64,000 nucleotides of DNA from Bullera alba (taxonomy: Eukaryota > Basidiomycota > Tremellomycetes > Tremellales > Bulleraceae): contig BCIX01000002.1 in the NCBI GenBank assembly GCA_001600095.1, forward strand, positions 2,232,001 through 2,296,000, given 5' to 3'. Positions 22,726 through 33,792 of this stretch are shown here, one piece after another; position 1 is the first letter of the stretch, and each line of letters opens with the position of its first letter. A program made the translations under genes and the position numbers. The notes under the pieces were generated by a model. The model had not been told where the DNA came from. It ran no database searches and was given only the letters and a program-made list of their open reading frames with translations.

Positions 22726-23880
22726 ATGGCTTACCTACCAACTCCGCCGTCAGAGAGCAACGTGCCTGCCTGCGAGGCAACTGTCTATGTCCCGACACCA
22801 CTTCATCCTACAGCGGAGGCCGAGGCCTCCAAACGGTTCAAACATGTCTTGCGTCCTGGCGTGGACGGGCTGACAGAAGCAGACTGCCTCGCACGGTCTG
22901 ATGCCATACGTGAGTCTGTCGATCCACTGTACGCAATTGACATCTCAATGCTACAGTGTTGCGCATCGGTAAAGCCAAAAAGCTTCAGTTGGACCAAGCG
23001 CCCAAGCTTCGCATCATTAGCCGGAGCGGCGTGGGCTGTGATGACATTGATCTCGATATCTGTCGTGCGAGAGGGATCAGAGTGACAAACTGTCCTGGAG
23101 AGAATGCAAAGGTGAGTCTGATGGTTTGAACAATTGTGCTGAATGACAGGTCGTTGCCGAGCTCGCATTGACACTCGCACTAGCGGTTGTCCGCAGAGTC
23201 AAGGAGATGGATGCACGTATTCGATCTGGAGAGATCGTTCCCTCAATATACGCCTTGTGCGGAAGTCTATTCGGAGCTACCGTTGGGCTGATTGGCATGG
23301 GTGATATCGCCTACAGCTTGGCTCAGCTCCTAAAACCGTTCGACTGCAAAATATTGGTCTTCTCGCCTACTTCTGATAGCAAAAGGTGGACCTCGGAGGA
23401 CGATCGATATGCTCAAGCCATACCGCATACCCGAGTGGACTCTCTAGAGGAACTATGTCGAGAGGTCGATATACTGTCAATACACTGCCCATTGAAGCCA
23501 TCGACCAGGAACCTCATCAGCGCAACGGAGCTATCGTGGATGAAGCCAAGTGCTATTATTATCAACACCGCTCGGGGTGGTATCATCGATGAGCCAGCTT
23601 TGGCAACAGCGCTGAAAGAAGGCAGATTGGGCGGCGCCGGACTGGACGTGTTCGAGTCTGAACCGGCTCATGGGGAGACTCTCGGTGATCTAGGCAAGTT
23701 GCCGAATGTGATTTGCCTGCCTCACCTGTGAGTGGATTCCGATATGTCGAAGGAAAATGAGCTCACGCGAGCTGCAGCGGCGGATCAACCGACGCTATCG
23801 CACTTAGCAGCACTATGATGGCCGTCGACATCGCATCAGGCTATCTGGACGGGAAAGGCATCCGGAATGTGGTGGTCTGA
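22726..23880 (+). CDS. D-isomer-specific 2-hydroxyacid dehydrogenase
   Basis: An NAD(P)-dependent reductase of 2-oxoacids, similar to 3-phosphoglycerate dehydrogenase and formate dehydrogenase-like enzymes. The exact substrate is not inferable. The substrate domain shows LRIISRSGVGCDDIDLD and VTNCPGENAKVVAELAL. The nucleotide motif GLIGMGDIAYSL has Ala in place of the last Gly. The catalytic Arg is in NTARGGIIDEPAL, the Glu in LDVFESEP and the His in CLPHLGGSTDA. The end is KGIRNVVV. An in-frame ATG at 22681 would add 15 residues; the one at 22726 (MAYLPTPPSES) is preferred. Length is about 330 residues with three introns. The gene starts 193 nt after the S28 peptidase. Confidence 0.9.
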
Positions 23881-24001
23881 TTCAGAAAGACCGTCTGATC
23901 AATTCATGCTCTTGCGTCGATTCCTTGCAAAGATCCGCTTGGACCTGTATGCATGCTGCTTGGTGATAGCAAGATCGAAAGATGCGATGATAGTCCGATT
24001 C

Positions 24002-24814
24002 CTACGACATCGAGATGGAAGCACCCAGAGCCTCTAGGGTGGCCTTCAACTTCTCTGCGTCCTCCTTTGGCATGTTCTCCTTCAGGACCTGTGGAGTGGA
24101 CTCGACAAACTTCTTGGCCTAGACAAAGTTAGTTGCCGACTCGGCAGAACAGCCACTCTTAGCGATATCCGACTCACCTCGACCAAGTTCATATTTGGCA
24201 TCATTGCCTTGACCTCCCTGATGACCTTTGCCTTCTGAGCCGGGTCGATCTTTTCTAGTTTCACTGTGAATATAGTCTTCTCCTTTGGTTTCTCCTCCAC
24301 TGGGGCCTCAGCAGCGGCCGGCGCTGGGGCTGCAGGTCCGCTCGACGCTGGCATCGCTATTTCCGTGATGTTCAATCGTGTCTAAAAAGAGTCGAATTTA
24401 GCTAGCTGTCCATAATGGATCTCCGCGTTCACGTCCATGACCCACTTTGAGAGCGGTGACTAGTTGAGAGACCTCGAGGAGGGACATGGCGGCAATACTG
24501 TCCACGAGCGTGTTGATCTTTTTCGAAGGTTCACTTGGGCCAGGCTGAGCCGCTGGCTCGGGCGAAGCGAAAGCTACCCGCGACGAAGAGAACTGTCGCT
24601 GGGCAATGGCTGCACATCGTGCAGAATGCCTTATCGACCTGTCAAAAATCGCCCATCAGTACAAGGATATATGCGGCTGCGATCCAACGTACCTGGACGA
24701 GGCAACATTTCGTTCGGCGGCTCGGAGCAAAGATTGGCAGGATCGCTGAAAGACCCGATTTCTTTCAGTTCCACAATCCTCTTTCCCATGTTCTTTCCGA
24801 TCACTCACGCTCAT
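24002..24814 (-). CDS. MNP1: Mitochondrial ribosomal protein bL12m (L7/L12)
   Basis: Forms the stalk of the mitochondrial large ribosomal subunit and recruits translation factors. The first coding exon is only ATGAGC (Met-Ser) at 24809-24814. The next exons continue RSCQSLLRAAERNVASSR and SIRHSARCAAIAQRQFSSS, a clear Arg/Ser-rich, acid-poor presequence. The N-terminal dimerisation domain follows (INTLVDSIAAMSLLEVSQLV and TRLNITE), then an Ala/Pro hinge. The C-terminal domain reads FTVKLEKIDPAQKAKVIREV, MNLVE-AKKFVESTPQV and EKLKATLEALGASISM. Length is about 188 residues. The gene shares its strand with BLM10, whose end lies 389 nt upstream. Confidence 0.92.
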
Positions 24815-25203
24815 CTTGGGAGGTATGTGGGTTCTGGGGACTGATGAAGATGCTGATTATACGTGCTTGCTACCCGTCACTCGACCACTCTCGACCACCA
24901 GTGACCAGATCGTGTGGACGATGCAAAGCTCGAAATCTCCAAGAAATTGACTCCGTTCAACGTTATTCGACCCTCCCACACTGCGATCATCTTTGGCAAG
25001 AGCGGCGAGCCTGCTGTCGCCCTGCTGTGGCTTGCGACATACTCGTACGTGGACCGAGGGCCGAGGGACCTAGTGCTCTTGCGCTGCTCATCTTGATACA
25101 TACTGGACATGGGGTATAGCTGATGCTGGTCATTTCTACTTATGGACTTCCGGTCCCACTTTCTTCTGCGTATTTCTGTCACCCTTCATGTAACTCGCAA
25201 TTT
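24815..25203. other. Gap between bL12m start and BLM10 end
   Basis: Holds the bL12m promoter and the BLM10 3' untranslated region. A 60-codon open frame on the plus strand (24914-25096) begins with GTG rather than ATG and shows no family match, so I do not call a gene. Confidence 0.55.
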
Positions 25204-28200
25204 TTAGGCATCTGAGGGGTGTCAGAATCGCAGAGGCCAGAGGAACATTCTCAACGACTTACAGTATGAGTTGCCAGCCTGGGCATAATTCATCGCGGAC
25301 AGCTCGTCCTCGCTAAATTTATCTTGATACTTCTCGTGCGTCCTCTTGAACGACTAGGGAAAGCATGAGCAAGGTACTTGGTGACATTGCGGGCGGTGTC
25401 ACTCACAGCAACGCATTCCCGAATAGTTGTGGAAATTGGTGCGGGGTCTGATACTCTGGGTGCGAGTACGTCCGCCAGGAGTTTCGCTGCGTTCATTGTC
25501 AGCCCAGGCCATATATCAATATAGCGTTTGACTGACGAATGAACTTTGGCACGGTGTAAGGGAAAGCCTCAACACTAGTAAAATAGTCAGCCTGGTCCTA
25601 GAGTCGTCTCAAGACTCACAGTGCCGTTGCACCGAGTACGGCTCCATGCAGTTCAACTAGTTTGGCCTGGTACTCCGGATTGATCTGACCCGGAGCATCT
25701 CTTCGCTTTGGCAAGCTGATCGACTTGATCTCGCGGGCGAATCGGTCCTTGAGTACTACCACCATGGACCGCTGCGAGCAACGCAAGAATCCGCTCAGAG
25801 TCCTATGTCTCATCAGTACAAGTCCTGTATCTCCCCACGCAACGACTATCGACTTACTTGCCAGCCATCTCTCGTACTTCCTGGTTGGGGTCCCTCAGAC
25901 ATGCAGAGACAACCTGTTTCATCAGCCTAGCTCGGGAGTAATCCAAAAAGCACTCACATCTAGGCACTTTGCCTTGCATGTCTCGGACAGCAAGGCCAGG
26001 TTGCGGAAGTATAGCAAACTCAATACCGGCATGGAGTGCATCCTGATTCGCCAGGACTGACCGATCTATATCAGCGAGAGTTCTTCGAAAAAATTGATCG
26101 ACGCTCACAGAAGAGTCCTTCAGAATGGAGATGAGCTTGTCCATCAGTGGATCAATGAGGTCCAATGACGGAGTTATCGATGTGAGAGTGGCCAGTAGCC
26201 TTCCTGCAGCTTTTTGTAGCTCCAAGTTGTCATTCAAGTCTCGAAGTTCGAAAATCACGGGTCTGGTATGGTTGTCAGCTGAGTCCCCTGATTTGAACCT
26301 GGACTGCTCACAGGATAGGGATGAGGTAGGGGAATGTCGCGACCGAGTGGACATCCGACAACTCGACGATCAACCAGTTCATGGCTACATGTGGTCAGCA
26401 GAGCTCCGCGGCCTTGTCGGGTATGACTTACTCGTCGACACTGCCGTGTCGTGCACCGACAAAGCGGCTTTGGGTCCATGAGGCCTGTCTTGCTTCCAGG
26501 TTGGTAACGAGTCCATGATCTGCTGTAGCTGAGGAGTGAACAGCCCGCTCTTGATGTGCATGATGTCATTCTCCGATTTGGGATCGTCCAAGACCGCTTG
26601 GGTCAAGGCTGCAGCTGAGGGATACGATGGGTACCACTGCGACTCGATCAGCTTAGAGAACATGACAGTCCTCCTTGTTACTCACCTTGAGCTGATCGAT
26701 GGCATTCAACACTGAAGCCATCAAGCCTCGGACCTGCGTATCCGATCAGTCTACGATCTACCGCCCTTCTGAGCTCAACTTACCTCTGCGAAGGGACACG
26801 CCACGGACTTGAAGTAGAGCTCGACAAAGTCATCGGCCCAGGCGTTGAATCTCCACTGCGTGCACCTGATCACGGAGCGGACCAGCTGCACCCTTCGAGC
26901 CACTATGAGTACATTAGCTGAGTACAGAAGGGCCAGCAGCGTACTCACGGTCAAAGGCCGAACCACTATTGAAGTCTGCGTCGAGCGCAGTCTGGATGCA
27001 AAAGTCGAAGAGAGGCTTGTGTCGACGTGGATCGTTCGTGTTCAAGATATATTCCACAGACACATCCCAGCACCTGTCCCACCGTCAGCGTGGCCAGTCG
27101 AAGATGAACGAACCAACTCACTTCGTGGTGTCGTGCCTGATGTTCTGGAACAATTCTGGGAGTTTCGGCGTCAACCAGTCCCAGAAAGTCTTTCTATCCC
27201 TGCCCGGCCATTCCTCTGATGCCCTCAGTAGACCGGCCAAGAACTCCCACAATGACCTCATCTTGTGCCGATCGTACACCTTGCTGGACTCCATTTCCGC
27301 CAGGTACCCATCGATAATGGGTCTAACCGATTCGAAGATGCGAACACCGTAAATCTCGCCGGCGAGGAGCACAAAGTCGATATGCGTAGCCGAGGGGTAT
27401 GTCCTCTGATCCTCTTGCGCCCAGTAGTCTGCCACCTGCTGCCACCAGCCTTCTCCGCCCATGATAGCGCTTAGAGCCTGAACACTCTCGGTTGAAGCGG
27501 AGTCGACCGTCCAGGTGACTTCGTCCCATCCTGCGAGTCTGTCCACTGTCAACTTCTTACCCCAAGCCAACCAGCCGGACTCCATGTGGTCTTGCAGCTG
27601 GACAGTCGTTCCGTCCTCGGGAAGCGGATCTCTAAACGATTTGAGGTATCTCTCGGTGAATTCGCGAGAAGTGTCGGTGAGTTCAACTTCTGAGCCAAAG
27701 GGATTGTTGGGCTCGAGGAGGAAGAGCTTCTCGGGCTCCGGACAAAGCGAGCGGAGCTCGATGAAGTAGAGGATACGCGTAGCACCGCTATTGACTGTCA
27801 GCTGAAGCACACCCTCGCGCAGTCAGTCGACTCACACTATGCCGTAGTCTCTGAGTCTTGGGTGAGGGTTGTGTACATTCTTGCCGAAGAATTGGGCCAA
27901 TCGAAGATCTGCGGGTCGATCACGTCTGAGCACTGCGTACAGCAATTTCGAAGACCATAGACTGTATCTCCAATTGAGGTTGGGTGTTTGGGCTATGCTG
28001 ATGATGCTGTCCACCAACCGATCCCACTCGCTGTCCTGGGTCTGAATCTTCTCTCTCAAACCAGCTTTCAATTTCTCTACCACATCGACTTGTGGCTTGA
28101 TCGTGAGAATCTCGGCTGTTGCTTCGGCTGCAATGTCGACGGCTTGGGTGCCCACATCGAGCTGGAACGACGAGGGCTGATTTATGCCGGCGATAAACTC

Positions 28201-31200
28201 GTCCACGGCTTTCGACACCAGAGCTTGCACCGAAGCTTTGTTCTCGTGGTGACAGTGAAGAAGCGTCTCAGCAAGCGGGAGGAGTTGTCTCCAGTCCTTT
28301 GAGATCCTGGCGATACCGACATGGTTGTACCTCAGAACATAGAGTGCACCCTTCATCCTATCGGGATCCGATCCTGGTTTGAGGGCGTCGAACAGTGTCG
28401 GGAAGCAGAGCTTCCACGTGCCTCGGTAGACCTTTGAAATTGTGTCGAGTATACTTTGCGCTGACCGTCTAATTCGAGTGAATGGCGAAAGGCAGAAGTC
28501 GAGCATGTTGGCGATGAGCTTGTCGTCGAGAGCTGACCGTACTCGGTAGTAGGCTAACGTGGTCAAACGGTTTTGATGGTGCACCGAGGCGGCGGCCATG
28601 AAGACGTTACGCTGATGCTTCCTTTGACCCTCGTACATCTTCTTCGAGGACAGCATACCGGTATATGCGGTTTGAGCATTCGAGAATTGTTTGGAGCGGA
28701 TACCGTAGGCGGTAAGAAGGGTTCCGATGGTTGTGACAAGCATTCGAACCGCCTCCACCGAGTTGTCCGATTCACCCGCATCACGCATCGCCGACGCAGC
28801 AGTATGCAGTGCCATTCCGATTCTTTCCCTCGTCGCGATAATCTTGCCGTACCTTGGATCTTCGGGTTTAACGAGCAAGAGGCCAGACTTGTACGCCGGT
28901 GGCAGCTGCAGAATCTCGTCTGGCAAGGTTCTGTTATGGTCAGCCTCTCATCTGGAATTCGCCTGGACCAAGACATACGATTCAGCCTGCAAACCTCCGG
29001 TTTTCAAAGACGGGATTTCCGCATAAAGATTGTACGATCCTCGAAGGAGTTTGTCGATGACGTTGATAGCCCGACAAAACTCGTTACTCCAGACATTGTC
29101 GCCGACCGATCGAGACTCCATTAGGCTGTTGATCTTGGTCACGGCTTCGTCGGCGAGGTTGAGAAGATCAAACGCCATGTCGATGTCGTCGTCTGTGGGT
29201 GTACGCCAAATGGGCTTGATCTCCGCGGCTCGGTAGGATTTACCCCACCACAGGTGATGGTTCCTCTTGTAATCTTCACTCTCGTGATCGTCCTTCTCCA
29301 ACATGCGCATCTCGGTGAAGTAGACCGCCGTCAACGAACTCATGGACTTTTCGACGATCTTGCCGGTCCACGCCCAGCCTCTCTCAGAGTGTGTCGACTC
29401 GATCATGGAGCGTACCAAGTCGACGTATTGGCCACGGGTTTCAGGATCCGAGAGCTACCGCCGTCAACAGGATGTTTGAGCCGGTGTTCAATACAAACTC
29501 ACCACGAAACGACCTGGGACCAAGGTACCGTATAGGATACTCTGCCACCAATGCAGAGCAGCGTCCGAGGCCACTGGAATGCTTGTGGTCTGAGTCCGCA
29601 TTGACGACGCGCCGGCCTTCAACTCCGCGAGAATCCGTTGTCGACAGATCGGGAAAAGCTTTGCGAAGGTCTTGGTGGCGTTGGCAGCGGCTAGATTTCT
29701 CACAAGCTCTCCAGCGGCATCCACTGCGTTGGCACGACAGGTGGACGAGACGTATTCGCAGACCTGATCCAATATCGTGTCGTACAGCTTGTCGTCGAGA
29801 GCGGCAAATACAGTCCCGGATGTGTGCTGTATACAGAGTCAGCGGAGTGCTGCAGATCGAAGCTCTCGACTCACAAGTACACTCTGAACCGTCATGGACT
29901 CTATTTTGCCTCCGGCTTTACCAGACTTGCCTCCTTCTTCGGGTAAATTGGACAAGAGCAGGAAGATCCTGCCCAGGAACTCGGGCACCCAGTCTCTGAA
30001 GGCAGACGTTGCGAAACGAACCCTTTCATTGACCTCGTCGGGGTCGAGGTCCTCCATTTCTTGTTGTATCGGGTCATTGGGATCATCTGCGACTTTGATC
30101 CTTGGCGCTGTCCGGAGTGCTCGGGCTCGTGGAACCACTTGATCAGCCTCTTCGACTTCGGAAATGTCTCCAATAGTGATACAGTCGACCATGTTGGAGA
30201 TAGCCATGCAACTTAAACCTGTCTTGGCGGGGTCGTTCAAGTCGATACCAGGAAGGAGAAGCGAGAAGATGTCGCCAATAAACATTCCACCGTAGCGCCA
30301 GAGCTGTCGAGCTGCGAGAGGCGTTGCGAGGCCTGCCAACGCGTAAGTCACAGCGGGGGTTCTTTGCGTCTAGCAAGAGTCAATTTCAGTCCTTGAGCTT
30401 TTGGACGTACCTCTTCCAAGCCTTGCAGGGAGGGGACTGCTCGCTCCAATAACGCTGGCATGATGAGGTCTGGTTCCAATAGGGCGAGTTTCCGCAAAGC
30501 GCTGATCGCTCCTTGAACAGATTCCATGCTCTATGGGGCGCATCAGATCACGTCCCTGATTCAACATTGCAACTCACCTTGTTGAACATTGCCTGCAGAG
30601 CCAACGGTCGAAGGCAGAGGACAAACTCTCGCTTGATCTCCGGCGTCAACCTCCAGGCTTGAGGCGTCTTGCAGAAAGGTTCCTCTTCAGACTTCCATCG
30701 CTCTACGAAGTTGCTAGCGAGATGGGACATGAATGTATTTAGGAATGCGGACCATTGGCCAGAATTGCTGGGATGGAAGAACTGTCTATGTCAGCTTCCA
30801 CCTTTCGCCTGCACTCACAGTCTCAATCGAGGTTAATAGTCGTGATAAATGGTCGAGCGCTTTACTTCCAGCAAGATATTTTCTCTGCTCATCTCCCTTC
30901 TTGCCAGCAGCAGCCAAGCTGTCCGTACTACCCTCTCTCTTCAAGGCGGAACCATTCTGCAATCGAGCGATGGCGGGTTGTGCTGGAGTTGCGGTTCCGG
31001 GGGTAGGAGTGGCGGTACCCGAAGCTGTCGTTGGTGCATCTTCCGACATACAGAAGACGATGGTCTCTGCCAAAGACTGGACCCGGTCTATCGGCTTCTT
31101 CGCATCCAGTACCTTTCGGCTCGTCCTGCTGTCCGCAATGGTGACTGACATGGCACCTTGCGACGCGACAGCACCGCCAACCGGGACGTTGAGAGATCTC

Positions 31201-32401
31201 AGACACTTGGACATGAGAAACTCGAACTCCTCTTCGGTGAAGATACCGATATCCTTACGGATTCCTGGCCAACTGGGATCCGCGAGTTTAGGCTCAGCGG
31301 GCAGTTTGTCCGGGTTGGACCAGTAGTTGACGCCATCAGGATCTTCGATGATGTCGCCCTCAACGTCTAGCAATCGGGCCTTGTGTCCTCTCTGGATGCG
31401 TATGTGGTTTGGATTCGCTCTCTCTTGTTCAGGGGTGTTGAAAGTGTCTCTGGGGATCTTGTCGATAAGAGATGGGTCACTCCGTCCGGGATCGATATGG
31501 GCAATGGCCAGTTGACCCATCAGATCGGAGGCCTGATCGTCCCACAGTCCACTATTGAAGCCGTGCCACAAGCGGAACACTACTGATCAGCGACCGTCAT
31601 CCCTGTCTACTCACTGAGCGGCATCCACTTCTGGCAGTGCGAAATGGGCAAGAAATGGACCAGGAAAGTCTGAGTAGCGAGGATTGAGTCCATGCTGTTC
31701 TCCAATTTTGGTAGTATCACTTCGAGCATCTCGTCCACGTCTCCAGGATGGAAGAATCGTTGAGCAGCTTCCGCCATGTTCAGAAACAGTGGTGCCAGGT
31801 TGACCGAGTATCGCGAAAGTTTGCCCGGAACAGGGAAAAGCTCGTGGTACAATGCGTCGTACAGAGGTCGCCAAGGGATCCGGAAGTCGTATATGTTCAT
31901 GCTTCGGTCACTGCTTGGGCGTCAGCGATGACCAGTACTCGAGAAATTTGACCCACCTGATCAATCCGATGAATTGATTGCCAGCGTCCTCCACGAAACT
32001 GGATGATAGTCCAGGAACGACTGGTATGGAGTCAGCTTGAAGTGTCGTACAGCCGGTCATACTCACAGACGATTTCGTAATACAGGAAGACCAGCTTGAT
32101 CTTCATCTCTCGCTTCATAGGGTATCCCATGCCCATCCATCTGGAAAGTCAGTCCTGACAATCAGGAGGCAACGTACATGGATAGTGCCGAATCCCAAAT
32201 CCTGAAGCCCATTCCCCATTCACGAGCTTTGATGCACTCCACGAGCCTGCACACTATCAGGTCTAGACGGTCGTCCATATCTGCAAGAGTCTCCACCTCG
32301 TAGGGCAGAGACAAGGGGAGGCCCAGGCATGATAGACGCGGGTCATCGGGCTGTCGATTGGGCGACATCGGAGCCGGCCAGAACCACCAGGTGTCCATCA
32401 T
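25204..32401 (-). CDS. BLM10: Proteasome activator BLM10 / PA200
   Basis: A HEAT-repeat dome that caps and gates the 20S proteasome. The N-terminus is MMDTWWFWPAPMSPNR, followed by LPYEVETLADMDDRLDLIV and KAREWGMGFRIWDSAL. The conserved N-terminal core has NIYDFRIPWRPLYDALYH. Long helical repeats run through exons such as MFRLWHGFNSGLWDD, WWGKSYRAAEIKPIW and LRYNHVGIARISKDWR. The C-terminal block FKRTHEKYQDKFSEDELSAM leads to AQAGNSYYA, a C-terminal hydrophobic-Tyr-X docking motif. An intron at 25212-25262 splits that motif, so the last coding exon is 8 nt. Roughly 1,900-2,000 residues and more than 20 introns. This is the largest gene in the window. Confidence 0.94.
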
Positions 32402-32865
32402 GATGGACGGAGGATAGATGCAGAGGTGTAGATAGGATGTTGTCCAGATGTGAATTCAAGTGCGAATAGATCGATAGTATGCGCGACAGGGTGACAAAGT
32501 GCACAGAGAGTGAGAGATGGGAGGGAGGGCATATTGAGGAGGACATTCACGGTGGATGTCGAAAGTGGAGGTAAAAGAGGACCCGATTGGTGTTGTGAGC
32601 TCGCGCTCTCATATAACACCATACAGCCAGCCAGTGCAGGAAGTTTGACAGAGACTACTCACGTCCGTTGTACTCTTGCTCCCGATTCGCGAGCTAGATT
32701 CGCCCAGTCGGTTCGGGACAGCCGAAGGCCATGTTTCCCCCATTCCAGTGTCGATCTCCTCGTCGGCTACGGTATGTGCGGGGTGATTTGGAGGTACGCA
32801 ATCGAATAAAGAAGTGGTGCGATAGAGCGAGTAAGAGAGTGCCAGAAGTCAAGCGTAAGGGTAGG

Positions 32866-33302
32866 TCAAGGCGAGTAGGTTGGGGGCAAGACTATTGTCA
32901 GCAAAGCAACGAGCAGTGTTGTATGTGCGCCAAGGCGTTCTTGAGCTGGCAAGGAGCTCAACTTACAGTCGTAATAACCTTCGTCTACCCGATTGAGCTC
33001 CTCTTCCAGATCGTAATCCTCGTCCTCGTCCTCGTAGTACTCCTCGTCGAATTCGCCAGCTGCTGCGCCGGAGTCAAGACCAAAGGAAGGATGGGTAACG
33101 GGTCGACGGTGAAACGCTGCAATAGTTGCCGTCAGTCACAGCTTGACGGATACAATAAGAGGAATGCGGGAATTGAAGGTGATTGCAGCAGCGTTTTAGC
33201 ACCTTATGCAGTACCTCCAGGAGGTAGATGAAAGAAACGCTTACGAGGCTTCTGGATCGTCTTGGCCAGACGAGGTGCTTCGCAAGCGATTCGCACCGTC
33301 AT
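32866..33302 (-). CDS. Candidate small acidic protein, 77 aa, with an LPPTY motif
   Basis: Three exons with canonical signals (33245-33302, 32967-33116, 32866-32891) join to exactly 78 codons including stop. The N-terminus MTVRIACEAPRLAKTIQKP is basic. The centre (EEYYEDEDEDYDLEEELNR) is very acidic. The end is DEGYYDFLPPTYSP, containing PPxY, the core ligand of WW domains. No family is recognised. It lies between BLM10 (same strand) and NOP58 (divergent). It could instead be an artefact or part of a longer model. Confidence 0.4.
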
Positions 33303-33792
33303 AAGCTTGCAAAGCGTCCTTTGACCTGGCGATACACTCGGAGTGAATTCGCCTAGGATGTTATTTGCACTGTGGTGTGCTCCTGGATGTGACGTGGAGG
33401 TGTTCGTATCCAGCAGCTTCTTCAAGCTTCACCATTCGATGCTATCTGGTCGTCATCTTTGTCCTCGTTGACGCTGTCGCGTTGAGGTGGAGGCGGATTC
33501 TGACGGACAGGAGTGTGATCTCCGGCGGAGCGTGACGTGGGAATTCCTTCCGATCTCTTTTCACGGTGAAGGTTTTTGATACGGCAGAATTGAATTTCCT
33601 CGGACCAAAAGTTGCAACAGTCGGATTGCGGCGACGACCTCTGATATATCGATCACTTGGACGACTTGGAGTGTATTCAACAGATCCGCCTACTGTCATC
33701 GTCGAAGACTCCCGGATCATCCTCAGCACCGGAAAAACCAATACACCAGAAGTCTGAAAATCGACTCACCGCCCCCGACAACTGCACACAAG
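33303..33792. promoter_or_regulatory. Upstream region of NOP58 and the small acidic gene
   Basis: 490 nt without a supported coding region. It must contain the NOP58 promoter. I see no recognisable motif cluster. Confidence 0.5.

Noticed and set aside
24914..25096. 60-codon plus-strand ORF between bL12m and BLM10
   Set aside because: Starts with GTG and has no supported splice partner or family match.
30733..31326. 197-codon plus-strand ORF inside BLM10
   Set aside because: Antisense shadow; the minus strand gives continuous Blm10 sequence through it.
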